A stretch of 39,758 nt of DNA from Oscillospiraceae bacterium (GCA_902774015.1 CACYHB010000015.1:1-39758), one strand, 5' to 3'. Positions 31,511-39,423 are shown, counted from the first letter of the stretch. Numbers and translations: made by a program. Notes: generated by a model not told the origin, from the letters alone.

Positions 31511-32785
31511 TTAGTTCGCGGAAGCGCCCGCGGAGAACTCGGCGGAGCAGCACTCCAGACGGATGATGCGCTCCGGGTACAGGATCTTCGCCACCTCCAT
31601 GGCCTTCCAGCCGATGGTGCTGCGCTGATCCAGCGGGTCCGTGGTGCCGCCGCTGCCCTTGGGCTTGACGATCACCTGCATGTTGTTGCCTTCCACGTCG
31701 ACGACGCCGTAGGCATCCTTCCCGCAGAACAGGCAGCTGAGCACGGCCGCGCCCTGCTTGCCGCCCTCGCCCGGATAGATGACCGCGTCGTTCGCGATGC
31801 TGCCGAAGTTTGTGCTGGCGAAGGTCAGCGTGGTTGCGGTGTTGTCGGTGATCGTCGCCACCACGCCGTTGATGTTGATCTTCCGGCCGATCAGGGCGTC
31901 CTCCGCCACGGTCGTCCCGTCGAACGTGATGCTGGTGATCGCGCCGCTGTAGCCGTCGGCATTATTGACCAGCATGGTGCCGGTGCCGAGCTTCTCGCCG
32001 GCGAAGATCTGCGCCTCCGTGGACTCGACAAAGCGCACGCCGTGCAGCTTGCCGATCTCGCCCTCGTAGATGCTCTCCGCGTCGGTGTACTTGTGCGCCT
32101 CCAGCCACTCGGGGTCCCTCGTGATCTCGTAATGGCTGTACGGGTGCAGGATGCACACATAGTCGCCGTCGATCTTAGGTACGTTGTCCGCCTTGAGCAT
32201 CGCCGCGATCTTGGCCACGAGCTTGCCGGTCAGCACGCAGGTGGTGTCCAGCTCGCCGCGGCTCGTCACGGGGGTCTCCGCGCTGCCCGGCCCCGCCGCG
32301 AGCTTCGGCGCGTACACGACGGAGGTGCCGCTGTTGATCTCGTTGCGCACCACGGTGTCCATCGTCAGGCCGCCCTGGTTGCCGATCAGCTGCGTGGTCT
32401 CCACGATCATGTTGTCGATCGCGGTCATCTCCAGCACGTCGGACAGTTCGACGTAGTAGCCGTACTGCGCGACCGTGGCCGTGATGTTCGTCACGGTCAG
32501 GGTGCCCTTGTTCGGGGTAACGCCTTCGGTCAGCGGCGTCAGCGCCTTCGGCAGGGTCTGGAACTTGCGGAACTCGATTGTCTTGCCGTTGCCCTTGGGG
32601 ATGGGCCGCTTCTGGCCGAACTGGTGGTGCACCAGGTTCGGCTTGGCGTTGTCCAGCAGGGTCTTGTCGTAAAAGGTCTTCATCTCCGGCGAGAGAGAAG
32701 ACTGGGTGGTGACCTGCGTGCCGTTCGCGTTTTCGCCCGAGAACAGCTTCAGGTTCAGTGCGATGATGTACATGGTCTTTTTCAT
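31511..32785 (-). CDS. Major capsid protein, N4-gp56 family
   Basis: A 424-aa HK97-fold capsid protein of the N4-gp56 family, recognised from segments PNLVHHQFGQKRPIPKGNGK, FRKFQTLPKALTPLTEG, YGYYVELSDVLEMTAID and WKAMEVAKILYPERIIRLE. It forms the icosahedral shell. The N-terminus has the motif LNLKLFSG (residues 10-17), which parallels LDLRLFDG in the scaffold and resembles the site cut by Prp proteases. An Ig-like insert may lie at about 270-330 (VNNADGYSGAITSITFDG, then GVVATITDNTATTLTF). AAGGAG precedes the ATG. Confidence 0.93.
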   Translation of the reverse strand: MKKTMYIIALNLKLFSGENANGTQVTTQSSLSPEMKTFYDKTLLDNAKPNLVHHQFGQKRPIPKGNGKTIEFRKFQTLPKALTPLTEGVTPNKGTLTVTNITATVAQYGYYVELSDVLEMTAIDNMIVETTQLIGNQGGLTMDTVVRNEINSGTSVVYAPKLAAGPGSAETPVTSRGELDTTCVLTGKLVAKIAAMLKADNVPKIDGDYVCILHPYSHYEITRDPEWLEAHKYTDAESIYEGEIGKLHGVRFVESTEAQIFAGEKLGTGTMLVNNADGYSGAITSITFDGTTVAEDALIGRKININGVVATITDNTATTLTFASTNFGSIANDAVIYPGEGGKQGAAVLSCLFCGKDAYGVVDVEGNNMQVIVKPKGSGGTTDPLDQRSTIGWKAMEVAKILYPERIIRLECCSAEFSAGASAN

Positions 32786-32820
32786 TTTGATCTCCTTTCA
32801 CACGTGAGGAGATCCGATCG

Positions 32821-33714
32821 CTACAGTACGATGCGTTCTCCTCGTCTGGCGCGCGCGATCAACTCGTCGCGCTCCTTTTTGGTCATGTTGTTTACGTCCC
32901 GTTTGGTGACAACGCCTGCCTGACTTCCGAGCGCCCCTTCTGCCGGGCGGCTGCGGTTTGCCTGGATCGCGCTGCCAACCTTCGCGGCCGTCTGCTGTGC
33001 GGTAAACTGCATCGCCGCCGGGATGATCTCGTCCTTGTGTACCACCTCGTAGGCCGTCCGCACGTCCACGCCCGCGTTCAGCAGCTTCTCGAAAGCCGGG
33101 TTCGCAAGCTCTGTGCTCAGCTCGTACTGGGGATACACGGCCTTGACCGCCTCGGACTCCTTTTCCCATCGGGACAGGATCCGGTTCGCTTCCTCCTGGT
33201 TGCTCATGGCGGCGAGCTTGCCCTCCAGCTCCTGGATCTGCTGTTTGTCCTTCAGCATGTTTTTGTACTGCGGGACGGTCATATCCAGCTTGGCTGCGGC
33301 TTCCTCGAAGTAGGAGCTGTCCTCCTCGATTGCCGCGGCCAGGGCGGCAAGGTCTCCCTCCTTTACGCCGTGCTTCGTCGCCAGCGTGGAGAGGATCGGC
33401 TTGGCCTCGTTGTACCGCTTCACGGTGTCCTCGGTCGCTTTCAGGCGCTTGCCGACGATGCGCTGTACCTCCTGCCCGAAGAGCTCCTTGTAGTCGCCCT
33501 CGATCATCGCGCGCCACGTCGTCGCCTTGTCTGCGCCCTGTCCTGTGCCCTCCCCGGCGGCGGGAGTGGAGACTCCCTTCTGGGCTTCTCCTTCTTTTAC
33601 GCCCGTCTGCGGCCCGGCGTCGGCCGCCTGTACGCCCGCTCCGCCTTCTCCTGCGCCTGCCGCGCCTCCGTCAAAGAGTCGCAGGTCAAGAACAAGGCTC
33701 TCAAATGTGAACAT
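32821..33714 (-). CDS. Scaffolding protein
   Basis: A 297-aa protein placed directly before the capsid gene, as scaffolds usually are. The first 60 residues are Gly/Ala-rich and disordered, preceded by the motif LDLRLFDG (residues 9-16). Long helices and coiled coil follow (about 65-230), then a basic C-terminal tail (KKERDELIARARRGERIVL), the part that usually binds capsid protein. It would guide procapsid assembly and leave before or during packaging. GGAGG precedes the ATG. Confidence 0.88.
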   Translation of the reverse strand: MFTFESLVLDLRLFDGGAAGAGEGGAGVQAADAGPQTGVKEGEAQKGVSTPAAGEGTGQGADKATTWRAMIEGDYKELFGQEVQRIVGKRLKATEDTVKRYNEAKPILSTLATKHGVKEGDLAALAAAIEEDSSYFEEAAAKLDMTVPQYKNMLKDKQQIQELEGKLAAMSNQEEANRILSRWEKESEAVKAVYPQYELSTELANPAFEKLLNAGVDVRTAYEVVHKDEIIPAAMQFTAQQTAAKVGSAIQANRSRPAEGALGSQAGVVTKRDVNNMTKKERDELIARARRGERIVL

Positions 33715-33758
33715 GGTGTTCCTCCGGCCCGTCGGTGGGCCAGCCCATAACCTGTCCG

Positions 33759-34139
33759 TCAGGTGGACGAGTCCTTTGAAAAAGCCTTTTCGGCTGTATC
33801 AAACAATGTTACCTGCACGAAATCCCTGTGGTTTCGCGCCAGCAGGTCAAGCCCGACCTCGATCACGAAAAAGCCGTAGAGCGTTTCGTCCCAGGCCTCC
33901 GCTTTCGGCTTGGCCGTGATCTGGCAGCGGCCGGGGCGCAGCACAATGTGCGGCTCCTTCTGCATCTTCTCCTCCGCGTGGAGGTACAGCAGCAGCTGCG
34001 CCAGCGTCTGCGACAGCATCGAAGCGGACGCGCATACCAGCGCCTGTCCTTCGCCTTCTCCCGCTCTGACCGCGTGCCCCGTCATCACGAGGCTGATGCT
34101 CCCGCTCTCGGCGTCTGTGGAAAACTTGGCTTTGATCAT
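33759..34139 (-). CDS. Prp-type cysteine protease, probable prohead protease
   Basis: A 126-aa homologue of the ribosomal-processing cysteine protease Prp. The catalytic pair is His22 (GHA) and Cys36 (ALVCASASMLSQTL), close to the spacing in the S. aureus enzyme. In Firmicutes Prp trims the N-terminus of ribosomal protein L27, and in phage 80alpha infection it trims capsid and scaffold proteins. Here the gene lies between portal and scaffold, the usual prohead-protease position. The residues between His and Cys are more acidic than in host enzymes (RAGEGEGQ). AAGGAGG precedes the ATG. Most likely a capsid-maturation protease rather than a ribosome enzyme; this is inference from position. Confidence 0.85.
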   Translation of the reverse strand: MIKAKFSTDAESGSISLVMTGHAVRAGEGEGQALVCASASMLSQTLAQLLLYLHAEEKMQKEPHIVLRPGRCQITAKPKAEAWDETLYGFFVIEVGLDLLARNHRDFVQVTLFDTAEKAFSKDSST

Positions 34140-34148
34140 ATGTCCTCC

Positions 34149-36068
34149 TTACATCGGCGACGTGGCCTGTGCGGTCTTTTCCTTCGCCTTCCGCGTCACG
34201 CTGCTCTCGCCCAAATCCTCCTGCGGCATGCTCGCGCTGCCCGCCGGTGCCGGCGCGCCTCCTCCCGTGGCCGCGAACTGCTGCATGAGGCTCTGCGCCG
34301 TCCTCCCCGTCGGGTCAAGCATCTGCGCCATCTGAATGGCCGTCTGCTGCGTCGCCATCAGCTGCTGGTACAGCGTGCCGTTCTGGGCGATGCGCTGCAT
34401 CACGCTGCTGCGCCGCTCGAAGTCCATCATCTCCAGGCAGGCCAGCGCGTTGTCGCTGTTCTGCGGCAGGAACATGCCGGCGTTGTAGAACTGCAGCGCC
34501 AGCTCGTTTTGCGCGAGCCGCGAGTAAGCGGACGCCTTTTCTACCTTGACCTCGATATCGAAGATCGGCAGCCGGTATCCGACCTCCACGCCCATTTCCG
34601 TAGGCGCGCCGTTGACCATCTGGCCCTGCGGCTGCGGCGTCAGCCCCTCGTTGGAGTAGGGCGTGAACTGCATGCTGCCGTCCTCGCCTGTGATCCTGAC
34701 CTGCCGCGGCACCGTGTAGCCCTGCCTGACCCGCTCGATGATCTTCAGCGAGATCTGCTCAAAGGCCCGGAAGCTGCCCTTCCCGCTGTCGCGGCTGAGC
34801 TTGCTCCCCGCCTCAAGCATGGCCGCGATCGCCGCGGCCGCCGTGGCGCCGCCCGTCGTGCCGCCGTTGGACACGTCGCGGTTGCCCGAGGTCTCCTTGA
34901 GCTCCTCGATCTTGTTGTTCAGGATCGTCACATAGATGCTCGGCAGGTTTGGCGGCTGGATCTGCCGGATGCTTTCTTCGCCCAGGCCGCCGGTCACATG
35001 CACAAGCGTCTTGGAGAAGTCCGCGAACTCCGCCTCATTTACGGCGCCGTCGATCTTGTACATGTAGCGCGGCCGCGCCCCGGCAAGCAGGCTCTGCATG
35101 ATCGCCTGGTCGGCGCGGTCGATGTACTCCTGCGCGCCCTTGTCGACGTCGATGTAGCCGAATCCACAGGGCGTCCCGTTCAGCGGGAACAGCACGTCGA
35201 ACACGAAGGGGTACTCGCCGTCCTCGTACCAGCCCGCCGCATACTCGCTCTCATTTTCGGACGCAAAAAGCGGCTCCTTCCAGCCGGACACGAACTGGCA
35301 CAGGTGCAGCACCGTCCGGCCGTCCGGCGTGCTGCGGCGGTAATACCAGTCCACCATCAGAGACTTTTCGCTGATGTCCACCGTGTCGTCGTACTGGTAG
35401 GTGGCGAGATCCATCACCTTCCCGCCAAGCTGTCCCTTGAGCTGCGGGTACTGTTCCTCCAGCTCCTCGTTGTCTCTCAGATAGGCGTAGAACACGTTGC
35501 GGCTCTGCTGAATGTCCTCGACGCCCGGCTCCCAGAACAGGTTGAGCAGGTCGATCCGTTTCACGTCCACGTCGCCGAGGCCGTGGCTCAGCGCCGGGTT
35601 CCACAGAACCGCGTATACGCCCGTGCCGTTTTTGATCTTGTCATACATGGCCCGGGAGTAAGCTTCCTCGAAGCGGCAGTTTTTCAGGATCACAGGGATC
35701 ACGGCGGAGAGCGTTTTCGCCTCCTGCTGATCTCCCTCCTCCCTCGGCAGGATGATCGGCGCCGGCGCGTTGTCCATGGCGTCCGCGTGCTTGTTTGCGA
35801 TCGCATTAAAAAGCCACCCGCTCGCTGGCTCCACCTGGTTCTTCTCGGACTTGCGCATGACCTCCCAGTGCCGGAGCTTGTACCACTTCTCGTTCTCGAT
35901 CAGCTTGTTCTCCAGGTTGGCCTTCCCGCGCTTGTACTCCTGCATCGTCTCCCAGGCCTTGCGGATCTCTTCCGCTCCCACCGGCTTCGATGTGGTGTTG
36001 AACTTGTACATCTGGTCAAGGCTCTCGGCCACGGCCGCATCGCCCTGCAGATTTTCTCTCTCATCCAT
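34149..36068 (-). CDS. Portal protein, P22-like
   Basis: A 639-aa portal protein that forms the ring through which DNA enters and leaves the capsid. Recognisable segments are WYKLRHWEVMRKSEKNQVEP, GTGVYAVLWNP, VDVKRIDLLNLFWEPGVEDI and SLLAGARPRYMYKIDG. Its length is that of P22-type portals rather than the shorter siphovirus forms. The C-terminal part has an Ala/Gln-rich barrel-like helix (about 575-625). The start overlaps the TerL stop by 8 bases, with GGAGGTG upstream. Confidence 0.9.
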   Translation of the reverse strand: MDERENLQGDAAVAESLDQMYKFNTTSKPVGAEEIRKAWETMQEYKRGKANLENKLIENEKWYKLRHWEVMRKSEKNQVEPASGWLFNAIANKHADAMDNAPAPIILPREEGDQQEAKTLSAVIPVILKNCRFEEAYSRAMYDKIKNGTGVYAVLWNPALSHGLGDVDVKRIDLLNLFWEPGVEDIQQSRNVFYAYLRDNEELEEQYPQLKGQLGGKVMDLATYQYDDTVDISEKSLMVDWYYRRSTPDGRTVLHLCQFVSGWKEPLFASENESEYAAGWYEDGEYPFVFDVLFPLNGTPCGFGYIDVDKGAQEYIDRADQAIMQSLLAGARPRYMYKIDGAVNEAEFADFSKTLVHVTGGLGEESIRQIQPPNLPSIYVTILNNKIEELKETSGNRDVSNGGTTGGATAAAAIAAMLEAGSKLSRDSGKGSFRAFEQISLKIIERVRQGYTVPRQVRITGEDGSMQFTPYSNEGLTPQPQGQMVNGAPTEMGVEVGYRLPIFDIEVKVEKASAYSRLAQNELALQFYNAGMFLPQNSDNALACLEMMDFERRSSVMQRIAQNGTLYQQLMATQQTAIQMAQMLDPTGRTAQSLMQQFAATGGGAPAPAGSASMPQEDLGESSVTRKAKEKTAQATSPM

Positions 36069-37557
36069 CCTCGATCACCTCCAGCCTCCGCGCCTTCCGC
36101 GCAGGAAGCAGATCTTCCTCCTTGATGTCCAGCGCCTGCAGCGCGGGATCTTTTGACCAGTCCTTCTTCTTGAGCTGCACGCGCGGCTCGATCGGCCGCG
36201 CCATGCAGAAATAGCGGCTTTCGTCCGCCACATGGTCCTCGCCCTCCGTGTCCAGGTCCTCCACGTTCGTCTTGTCGTATTCCAGCAGCGGGATCGTGCG
36301 GATGAAGGCCTTGCAGTTGGAAAAGACATACAGCATCGCATATCCGTTTTCGTCAAAACTCATCCGGTAATGCAGCTGCATCCACCCGGGGATCCGCGCG
36401 TGGTCTCCCTTCTCGAAAAAGACGTGGAATTTCTCCGCCGTCTCAGCGATGCTCTCTCCGTACTGGCCGTCCCAGATCGCCGGATCTGCGACGCCGCGGA
36501 TCGTCTTGCCCTTCAGCCACGGGTGGTCCCGCTCGATCTCGTGGATCTTCTCAAAGACCTTGTATTTGTCCAGCTTCAAGCCCTCGTTGGCCACGCCTGT
36601 CCAGCCGTAGTATTCCAAGATTCGGTATACCACGCTGTCCCGGTCCACGGCCCACCAGCCGCAGGAGAACGGCTTGTTGTAGCCCCAGTCGAAGCTGCGG
36701 TAGATCGTCCAGTCCGCCGGCGGTGTAAAGGGGTCGATCACGTGCGTCCAGCGCTTTTCCGCGCGCAGCTGCTCCGGCGTCTCGCGGAAGCCGTGCCGGA
36801 TCGCCTCCTGCACGTCCGGGGTCTCACGGAACTCCTCGAAGAATTGCCCCTCAAGGATCGTCCAGTCGCCCTCCAGCCACGCCTTGCGCAGCTTCGGCGG
36901 CAGGGTTTCCAGCCTCGTCAGATACTCCGGGTCTCTCTCCATCAGCGCTGGGTTGTCTGTCACAAGCGCCTGGATGAAGCTGTAGTCCTCCGGCCGCTCC
37001 CCGCGGTGGTATTCCCGGTCGATGAACAGGCGCTTGACCCAGCTGTGCCCCGGCCCGCCTGGGTTGCAGGTGTAGTAGATGCGCTTCGGGAAGCTGTTGG
37101 CGCCGCGCACGCAGGCCCGCAGCCTGTCCATGTGCTCCTCCGTCTGGTGCGTGGCCTCGTCCACGAACAGCACGTCCACCTCAAGGCCTTGGAATCGGTC
37201 TACGTCGCGGTCTGTGTCACAGTACCGGAACAGGATTCTGCTTCGGTTCGGGAAAACCAGATGCTTTTTCTGGTCGTTGTATAGCGCCACGCGCTTTTCC
37301 GCGTCCTCGTCGTAGCAGTGCAGCAGCTCGATCATCGGCTGGATGTGGTTCTCCTGCAGCTCCGGGTAAGTCCGACGCACGATCAGGATCTTGATGCCCG
37401 GCCAGCGCAGCGCGAGCAGGATCGCCTTTGCCCGCACGGCCCAGCTTTTGCCGCCGCCGCGCGCGCCGCCGTAGGCCACGTATCGGTGATTGTCGGTCAA
37501 AAAGAGCTTCTGCTTCTCGCTCACGCCGACGTCCGTCAGCACGATCTCCTGCTTCAT
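36061..37557 (-). CDS. terL: Terminase large subunit
   Basis: A 498-aa DNA-packaging motor. The N-terminal ATPase has Walker A GGARGGGKS (residues 30-38) and Walker B VDVLFVDE (127-134, Asp133/Glu134). A coupling motif (YTCNPGG) follows near residue 163. The C-terminal RNase H-like nuclease starts at about 270, with acidic residues in RSFDWGYNKP and GVADPAIWD. It cuts concatemeric phage DNA and pumps it into the procapsid through the portal. The ATG overlaps the TerS stop (ATGA). Confidence 0.95.
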   Translation of the reverse strand: MKQEIVLTDVGVSEKQKLFLTDNHRYVAYGGARGGGKSWAVRAKAILLALRWPGIKILIVRRTYPELQENHIQPMIELLHCYDEDAEKRVALYNDQKKHLVFPNRSRILFRYCDTDRDVDRFQGLEVDVLFVDEATHQTEEHMDRLRACVRGANSFPKRIYYTCNPGGPGHSWVKRLFIDREYHRGERPEDYSFIQALVTDNPALMERDPEYLTRLETLPPKLRKAWLEGDWTILEGQFFEEFRETPDVQEAIRHGFRETPEQLRAEKRWTHVIDPFTPPADWTIYRSFDWGYNKPFSCGWWAVDRDSVVYRILEYYGWTGVANEGLKLDKYKVFEKIHEIERDHPWLKGKTIRGVADPAIWDGQYGESIAETAEKFHVFFEKGDHARIPGWMQLHYRMSFDENGYAMLYVFSNCKAFIRTIPLLEYDKTNVEDLDTEGEDHVADESRYFCMARPIEPRVQLKKKDWSKDPALQALDIKEEDLLPARKARRLEVIEDG

Positions 37558-37949
37558 ACGCTGTAGTCTCCGCCGTCAAAGCCCTTGATCGTCACGCTGA
37601 TTTCCCTGTTGGCGTTTCCGCTCTCGTTTTCCACAAGCTGCCCGAAGCGCTTGAGCAGCGTCTCCGCCGCCCGCATCCGATCGCTCAGCGCCGGGTCAAG
37701 GTCGAATTGGTCCTTGATCTCGCCGCGCATGACCTTTGTCAGGAATACCAGCGTCTCCTCCAGATCCGCCGTGTGGGAAAGTTCCCGCATGCGCTCGTGG
37801 ATGAGCGCCTTGACCTCCGGTTTTCTGAGGTTTTCGTATCCCATCTGCGCGGCCGTCTTCTCGGAGTATCCGGCCATCCTGGCCGCGGCCGTCGCGTTGA
37901 GCGTGTCGCACCAGTACTTTGCAAACAGTTTCTGTCTCGCGGTCGCCAT
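37554..37949 (-). CDS. terS: Terminase small subunit
   Basis: A 131-aa DNA-recognition subunit of the terminase (Terminase_2 type). The N-terminal helix-turn-helix is ATAAARMAGYSEKTAAQMGYENLRKPEV (about 20-47). The C-terminal half is an oligomerisation coiled coil (about 65-110) followed by a short tail. It picks the packaging site and hands DNA to TerL. The ATG at 37949 is used; the GTG one codon earlier is less likely. Its start shares one base with the upstream stop (TGATG). Confidence 0.9.
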   Translation of the reverse strand: MATARQKLFAKYWCDTLNATAAARMAGYSEKTAAQMGYENLRKPEVKALIHERMRELSHTADLEETLVFLTKVMRGEIKDQFDLDPALSDRMRAAETLLKRFGQLVENESGNANREISVTIKGFDGGDYSV

Positions 37950-38191
37950 CACATCACCGCCCTGCTCTCCTCGTACCGCTCGGCCAGCAGCTTCACGACC
38001 TCGCCGAGCTTGTAGGTCTCCAGCAGCCGCGTCCTTCTGCCCGTCGCGGCGTCCCGCTCACGCAGGATGTACTTTGTCAGCACGCGGCCGTAGCGCCGGG
38101 AGAAGAACACTTTCCGGTCCAGCGTGAGATTTGCGCCGCCGCGGCAGAGCGCCGTCAGCAGCTTTTCAGCCGTCTTGTTCAGGCCCGCCAT
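37949..38191 (-). CDS. 80-aa basic protein before terS
   Basis: A small, strongly basic protein (FFSRRYGRVLTKYILRERDAA, then GRRTRLLETYKLGEVVKLL), with a helical C-terminus. It is the first gene behind late promoter copy 1 and is coupled to terS. The ATG at 38191 is chosen because GGAGG precedes it and the promoter -10 lies at 38221-38226; the longer frame would begin upstream of the transcript. It may assist TerS in DNA binding; this is inferred from position and charge. Confidence 0.7.
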   Translation of the reverse strand: MAGLNKTAEKLLTALCRGGANLTLDRKVFFSRRYGRVLTKYILRERDAATGRRTRLLETYKLGEVVKLLAERYEESRAVM

Positions 38192-38220
38192 ACGCGCCGC
38201 CTCCTTCTCTTGATGGCGGC

Positions 38221-38261
38221 ATGATACCAAATCTTGTCTGCGTTTTTCCATGTCCTCACAA
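38221..38261 (-). promoter_or_regulatory. Putative phage late promoter, copy 1 (packaging/head genes)
   Basis: Read on the minus strand, TTGTGAGGACATGGAAAAA (38261-38243), 13 bases, then TGGTATCAT (38229-38221). The box and distance are identical to copy 2 at 18535-18575. It lies 29 bases upstream of the 80-aa gene, at the start of the packaging/head operon. No normal -35 hexamer is present. Confidence 0.7.
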
Positions 38262-38275
38262 AAGGGCAGCGCGAA

Positions 38276-38304
38276 GCTCCGGGACTCACGTCTCGTCCCG
38301 GAGC
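38276..38304 (-). terminator. Hairpin around the stop of the 75-aa gene
   Basis: GCTCCGGGAC and GTCCCGGAGC pair perfectly over 10 bp, and the loop contains the TGA stop. The minus-strand exit is TTCGCGCTGCCCTTTTG, with the T-run about 12 bases from the stem, so it is a weak terminator or RNA-stability element just before late promoter copy 1. Confidence 0.55.
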
Positions 38305-38513
38305 ATTTTGTATATCGGGCATTCCTCAAAGCCGAAGCTGTCGCAGTAGTCCTCCCGGTATTCCCGGTACGCCTTGCGGTATTTGCCGAAGTTGAGCGAC
38401 AGCGTCATGCTCCGGCAGAATCCCTCGCAGCTGATCCTCCTGTTCTTCTCGTCGCCCCGAAGGAAAAACGGGCACTTCGCGTAGACCTGTCTGTAGTCGT
38501 CGTTCGCCGGCAT
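38286..38513 (-). CDS. 75-aa Cys-containing phage protein
   Basis: A 75-aa protein with Cys residues in CPFF, SCEGFCRS, DYCD and ECPIY, spaced in a way that could bind a metal, followed by KMLRDET. It appears to be a small zinc-ribbon-like or structural-Cys protein; I recall it as an unassigned gene beside the terminase in Clostridia phages. GGAGGGA precedes the ATG. It lies 11 bases after the HUH gene and probably shares its transcript. The stop codon is inside a hairpin loop. Confidence 0.7.
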   Translation of the reverse strand: MPANDDYRQVYAKCPFFLRGDEKNRRISCEGFCRSMTLSLNFGKYRKAYREYREDYCDSFGFEECPIYKMLRDET

Positions 38514-38524
38514 GGTGTCCCTCC

Positions 38525-39343
38525 TCAGCTGTCCGTCTCCCGGATCTGCGCCAGGTATTCCTCGTCGCTCTTCCTCTTCCTGCCCCGCTTCGGCAGGATC
38601 ACCGTGCTGCCCCTCACCCGCGGCGCCGTCTGCGCCAGGGCGCGGATGTAGCTTCCGACCACGCGGCCGTCCTCGTTGTAGCTCGGCTCGCCGTCCACCA
38701 CCGCGGTATCCGGCAGCGGGACGATGCCCTCCACCTCGCTGACCTCCACCGGCTCCGTGTAGATGGGCTTCTCCATTCCCTTCGCCGTCCGGTATTTCTT
38801 CTTCCCCGGCTCAAGGCCGTGCACGTTGTCCAGCAGGTACGCCGCGAGCTTCGTCAGGTCTCCCGGGCTGTTGACCCGCAGCGCGTAGAACTCCCCCTCC
38901 GGCCAGAGGCTGGCCAGCGCGTCGATGGATCCCGGCGAAAGAATGACGTGGTGATGAAGCCGCTCCTCCCTCTGATGCTTCGGGCTCCAGTTGGCTGTCA
39001 CCGCGAAGTAGCGCAGCCCCTCACCGGTCGCGTTCCTGTGCGCCGCTCTGGCCCCGCGCAGGAATTTGTCCATGTCCTTCTCCGCTTCCTCGCGGGAGGC
39101 GGGCAGGCGGGCGGAACTGTACTTGAAGGTCACGAACAGAAAGCCGTCCATGAAATTTGCATTGAGCGTGCGGGCGGCTCTCTTCACCGCCTCCTTTTCG
39201 TTCAGCGCGATCTTCTTCATGGTGCTGCTCCCCGCGACACGGGTTCCTCTCTTTTTCTTCCCCTCTGCTCGACAAGGCATCCAGCAGCGCCTTGTCTCGA
39301 TGACCCTGCCTGAGATGATGTGGTATTCCATTGCCTTCTTCAT
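38525..39343 (-). CDS. HUH-type rolling-circle Rep-like protein
   Basis: A 272-aa protein resembling the REP_ORF2-G2P group of replication-associated proteins. The core runs FLFVTFKYSSARLP (about 68-81), GLRYFAVTANWS (109-120) and RLHHHVIL (128-135), the last holding the HUH-type His cluster (130-132). Tyr169 in KLAAYLLDN is a candidate nucleophile. A following basic stretch (KKKYRTAKGMEKP) is a degenerate version of the SRNLKKP-like motif I associate with the group. GAGGAAG precedes the ATG at 39343. It lies next to a perfect 12-bp hairpin (39388-39415). It may nick DNA to start replication or mobilisation; activity is inferred. Confidence 0.75.
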   Translation of the reverse strand: MKKAMEYHIISGRVIETRRCWMPCRAEGKKKRGTRVAGSSTMKKIALNEKEAVKRAARTLNANFMDGFLFVTFKYSSARLPASREEAEKDMDKFLRGARAAHRNATGEGLRYFAVTANWSPKHQREERLHHHVILSPGSIDALASLWPEGEFYALRVNSPGDLTKLAAYLLDNVHGLEPGKKKYRTAKGMEKPIYTEPVEVSEVEGIVPLPDTAVVDGEPSYNEDGRVVGSYIRALAQTAPRVRGSTVILPKRGRKRKSDEEYLAQIRETDS

Positions 39344-39387
39344 TCCTCTCTTCCTCTCGTCGGAACGTTAGACCATAAAAGGTCATC

Positions 39388-39415
39388 ATAAGAACGCGCA
39401 CGCGCGCGTTCTTAT
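39388..39415. promoter_or_regulatory. Perfect hairpin upstream of the HUH gene
   Basis: ATAAGAACGCGC (39388-39399) and GCGCGTTCTTAT (39404-39415) pair over 12 bp around a 4-base loop, 45 bases before the HUH start. A smaller inverted repeat (GACC-ATAAAA-GGTC, 39371-39384) is adjacent. It could be an operator, terminator or nick site; no T-run follows on the minus strand. Confidence 0.55.
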
Positions 39416-39423
39416 TTAATAGT

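Noticed and set aside
33828-36125. 765-residue open frame on the plus strand opposite the portal gene
   Set aside because: It is antisense to a clear portal gene, with biased composition typical of a shadow frame.
37949-38329. Longer 126-residue version of the gene before terS
   Set aside because: The extension runs back through the late promoter and the hairpin; the ATG at 38191 has GGAGG and lies just downstream of the -10.
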